NCBI GenBank assembly: GCA_028697515.1
Contig: JAQVEY010000192.1
Location: 1 to 5,446, forward strand
Direction of reading: 5' to 3'
Length of the DNA stretch: 5,446 bases
DNA from: Bacteroidales bacterium
GTDB taxonomy: Bacteria; Bacteroidota; Bacteroidia; Bacteroidales; ML635J-15
The position numbers and the translations under genes were made by a program. The notes under the pieces are model-generated. The model saw nothing but the letters and a program-made list of their open reading frames with translations. It ran no database searches and had not been told where the DNA came from. Below are positions 5,029 to 5,446 of the stretch, in pieces (position 1 is the first letter of the stretch; every line of letters starts with the position of its first letter).

Positions 5029-5389
5029 CAAAAGGCTATATATAACATAAATAATATACTATAAATCAGATAGTTATAGTATTTATATTATGTGTTAGAT
5101 AAAATAAATGGTTTAACATTATAAATAAATGCTGAAAAAGTACATTTATTAAGAGTTATTGATATAATAAGTGCTTGAAAACCAATATATTATAGTATTT
5201 TATATTAAGTAATATATAAGATGAGATGGTTTTTTACTAAAAACTATTTAAAATCATTGCGTTTTGCTTTATTTTTGTCTTTATCAATCATTTAATATAC
5301 TGATATAAAGCAAATAGATATATATATCTGAAGTATAATTGCAAGTATTATGCCAGAGAAATTTACTGTAATCTTGTAATTATTATACG
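5029..5389. other. Gene-poor AT-rich segment between the two operator groups
   Basis: I see no convincing gene here apart from the doubtful short frame at 5221-5295. An imperfect inverted repeat spans about 5044-5096, with ATACTATAA (5056-5064) opposite TTATAGTAT (5074-5082). The sequence TTATAGTATTTATATTA (5074-5090) recurs at 5190-5207 with one extra T. Degenerate operator half-sites TGTAA occur at 5367-5371 and TTGTAA at 5374-5379. It may be an untranslated leader or a small RNA driven by the promoter at 5018-5028. Confidence 0.3.
5221..5295 (+). CDS. Possible 24-residue basic/hydrophobic peptide (doubtful)
   Basis: An ATG at 5221 opens a frame of 24 residues ending in TAA at 5293-5295. 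It begins MRWFFTKNYLKSLR and continues with a hydrophobic stretch FALFLSLSII. Basic residues before a hydrophobic segment resemble a truncated signal peptide or a tiny membrane peptide. There is no ribosome binding site, and AT-rich DNA yields such frames by chance. Its only support is its position 190 bp downstream of a candidate regulated promoter. Confidence 0.12.
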   Translation: MRWFFTKNYLKSLRFALFLSLSII

Positions 5390-5435
5390 TTACAAATGTA
5401 ATGTTATAAATGTTTATAAAAAGTTACATATGTAA
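5390..5435. promoter_or_regulatory. Second operator group: two TTACANNTGTAA sites near the window edge
   Basis: TTACAAATGTAA (5390-5401) and TTACATATGTAA (5424-5435, a perfect palindrome) are 34 bp apart start to start, 10 bp or about one helical turn more than operators 4 and 5. After the second site comes TTATTTATAAT, ending at the window edge. It closely matches the TATATTTATAAT that follows operator 5. This suggests a second promoter controlled by the same repressor, with its minus-7 element and gene just outside the window. Confidence 0.6.
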
Positions 5436-5446
5436 TTATTTATAAT

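Noticed and set aside
4891..5435. Iterons of a replication origin or a parS centromere
   Set aside because: The sites are palindromes, not direct repeats, with irregular spacing. They do not match the parS consensus, and no replication or partition gene or DnaA-box cluster is visible. A distant origin role cannot be wholly excluded.

Overview
The window looks like chromosomal DNA of a member of the Bacteroidota. It is very AT-rich, the two real genes have no Shine-Dalgarno sequence, and sequences close to the TAnnTTTG minus-7 element of this phylum sit just upstream of both starts. Both encoded proteins have architectures plausible for that group. No rRNA, tRNA, transposase or CRISPR array is visible.

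Layout. Positions 1-1280 are a non-coding repeat block. Three kinds of unit alternate in one orientation: GGCTRA hexamer runs, a near-constant 37-38 bp linker, and tracts of a TGTTCGTT-type octamer. Two 148-bp hairpin-rich cassettes (818-965 and 1115-1262) sit inside octamer tracts. A GC-richer, highly foldable segment at 330-526 also carries a possible tiny membrane-protein ORF on the minus strand. The first 127 bases recur exactly at 527-653. Positions 1281-1370 hold nothing recognisable, and a strong intrinsic terminator follows at 1376-1407.

The minus-strand gene 1419-3245 encodes a 608-residue membrane-anchored protein: a Gly-rich N-terminus, a Tim44-like domain, a zinc ribbon, a second copy of that arrangement, then a C-terminal TerB-like domain. 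The divergent plus-strand gene 3356-4429 encodes a six-helix YciB/IspA-like membrane domain fused to a Nudix hydrolase domain with an intact Nudix box. They share a roughly 110-bp intergenic region. Both minus-7-like elements lie so close to the ATGs that the mRNAs may be leaderless or nearly so.

Positions 4430-5446 are about 1 kb of very AT-rich DNA without a convincing gene. The first half holds overlapping inverted repeats. The second half holds seven copies of a TTACANNTGTAA palindrome, matching the TACAnnTGTA operator known for BlaI/MecI/CopY-type repressors. They form a five-site group at 4891-5011 beside promoter-like sequences and a two-site group at 5390-5435 that runs to the window edge. 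This looks like the control region of a gene or operon beginning just outside the window. It is the most testable novel signal here, with the repeat block second.
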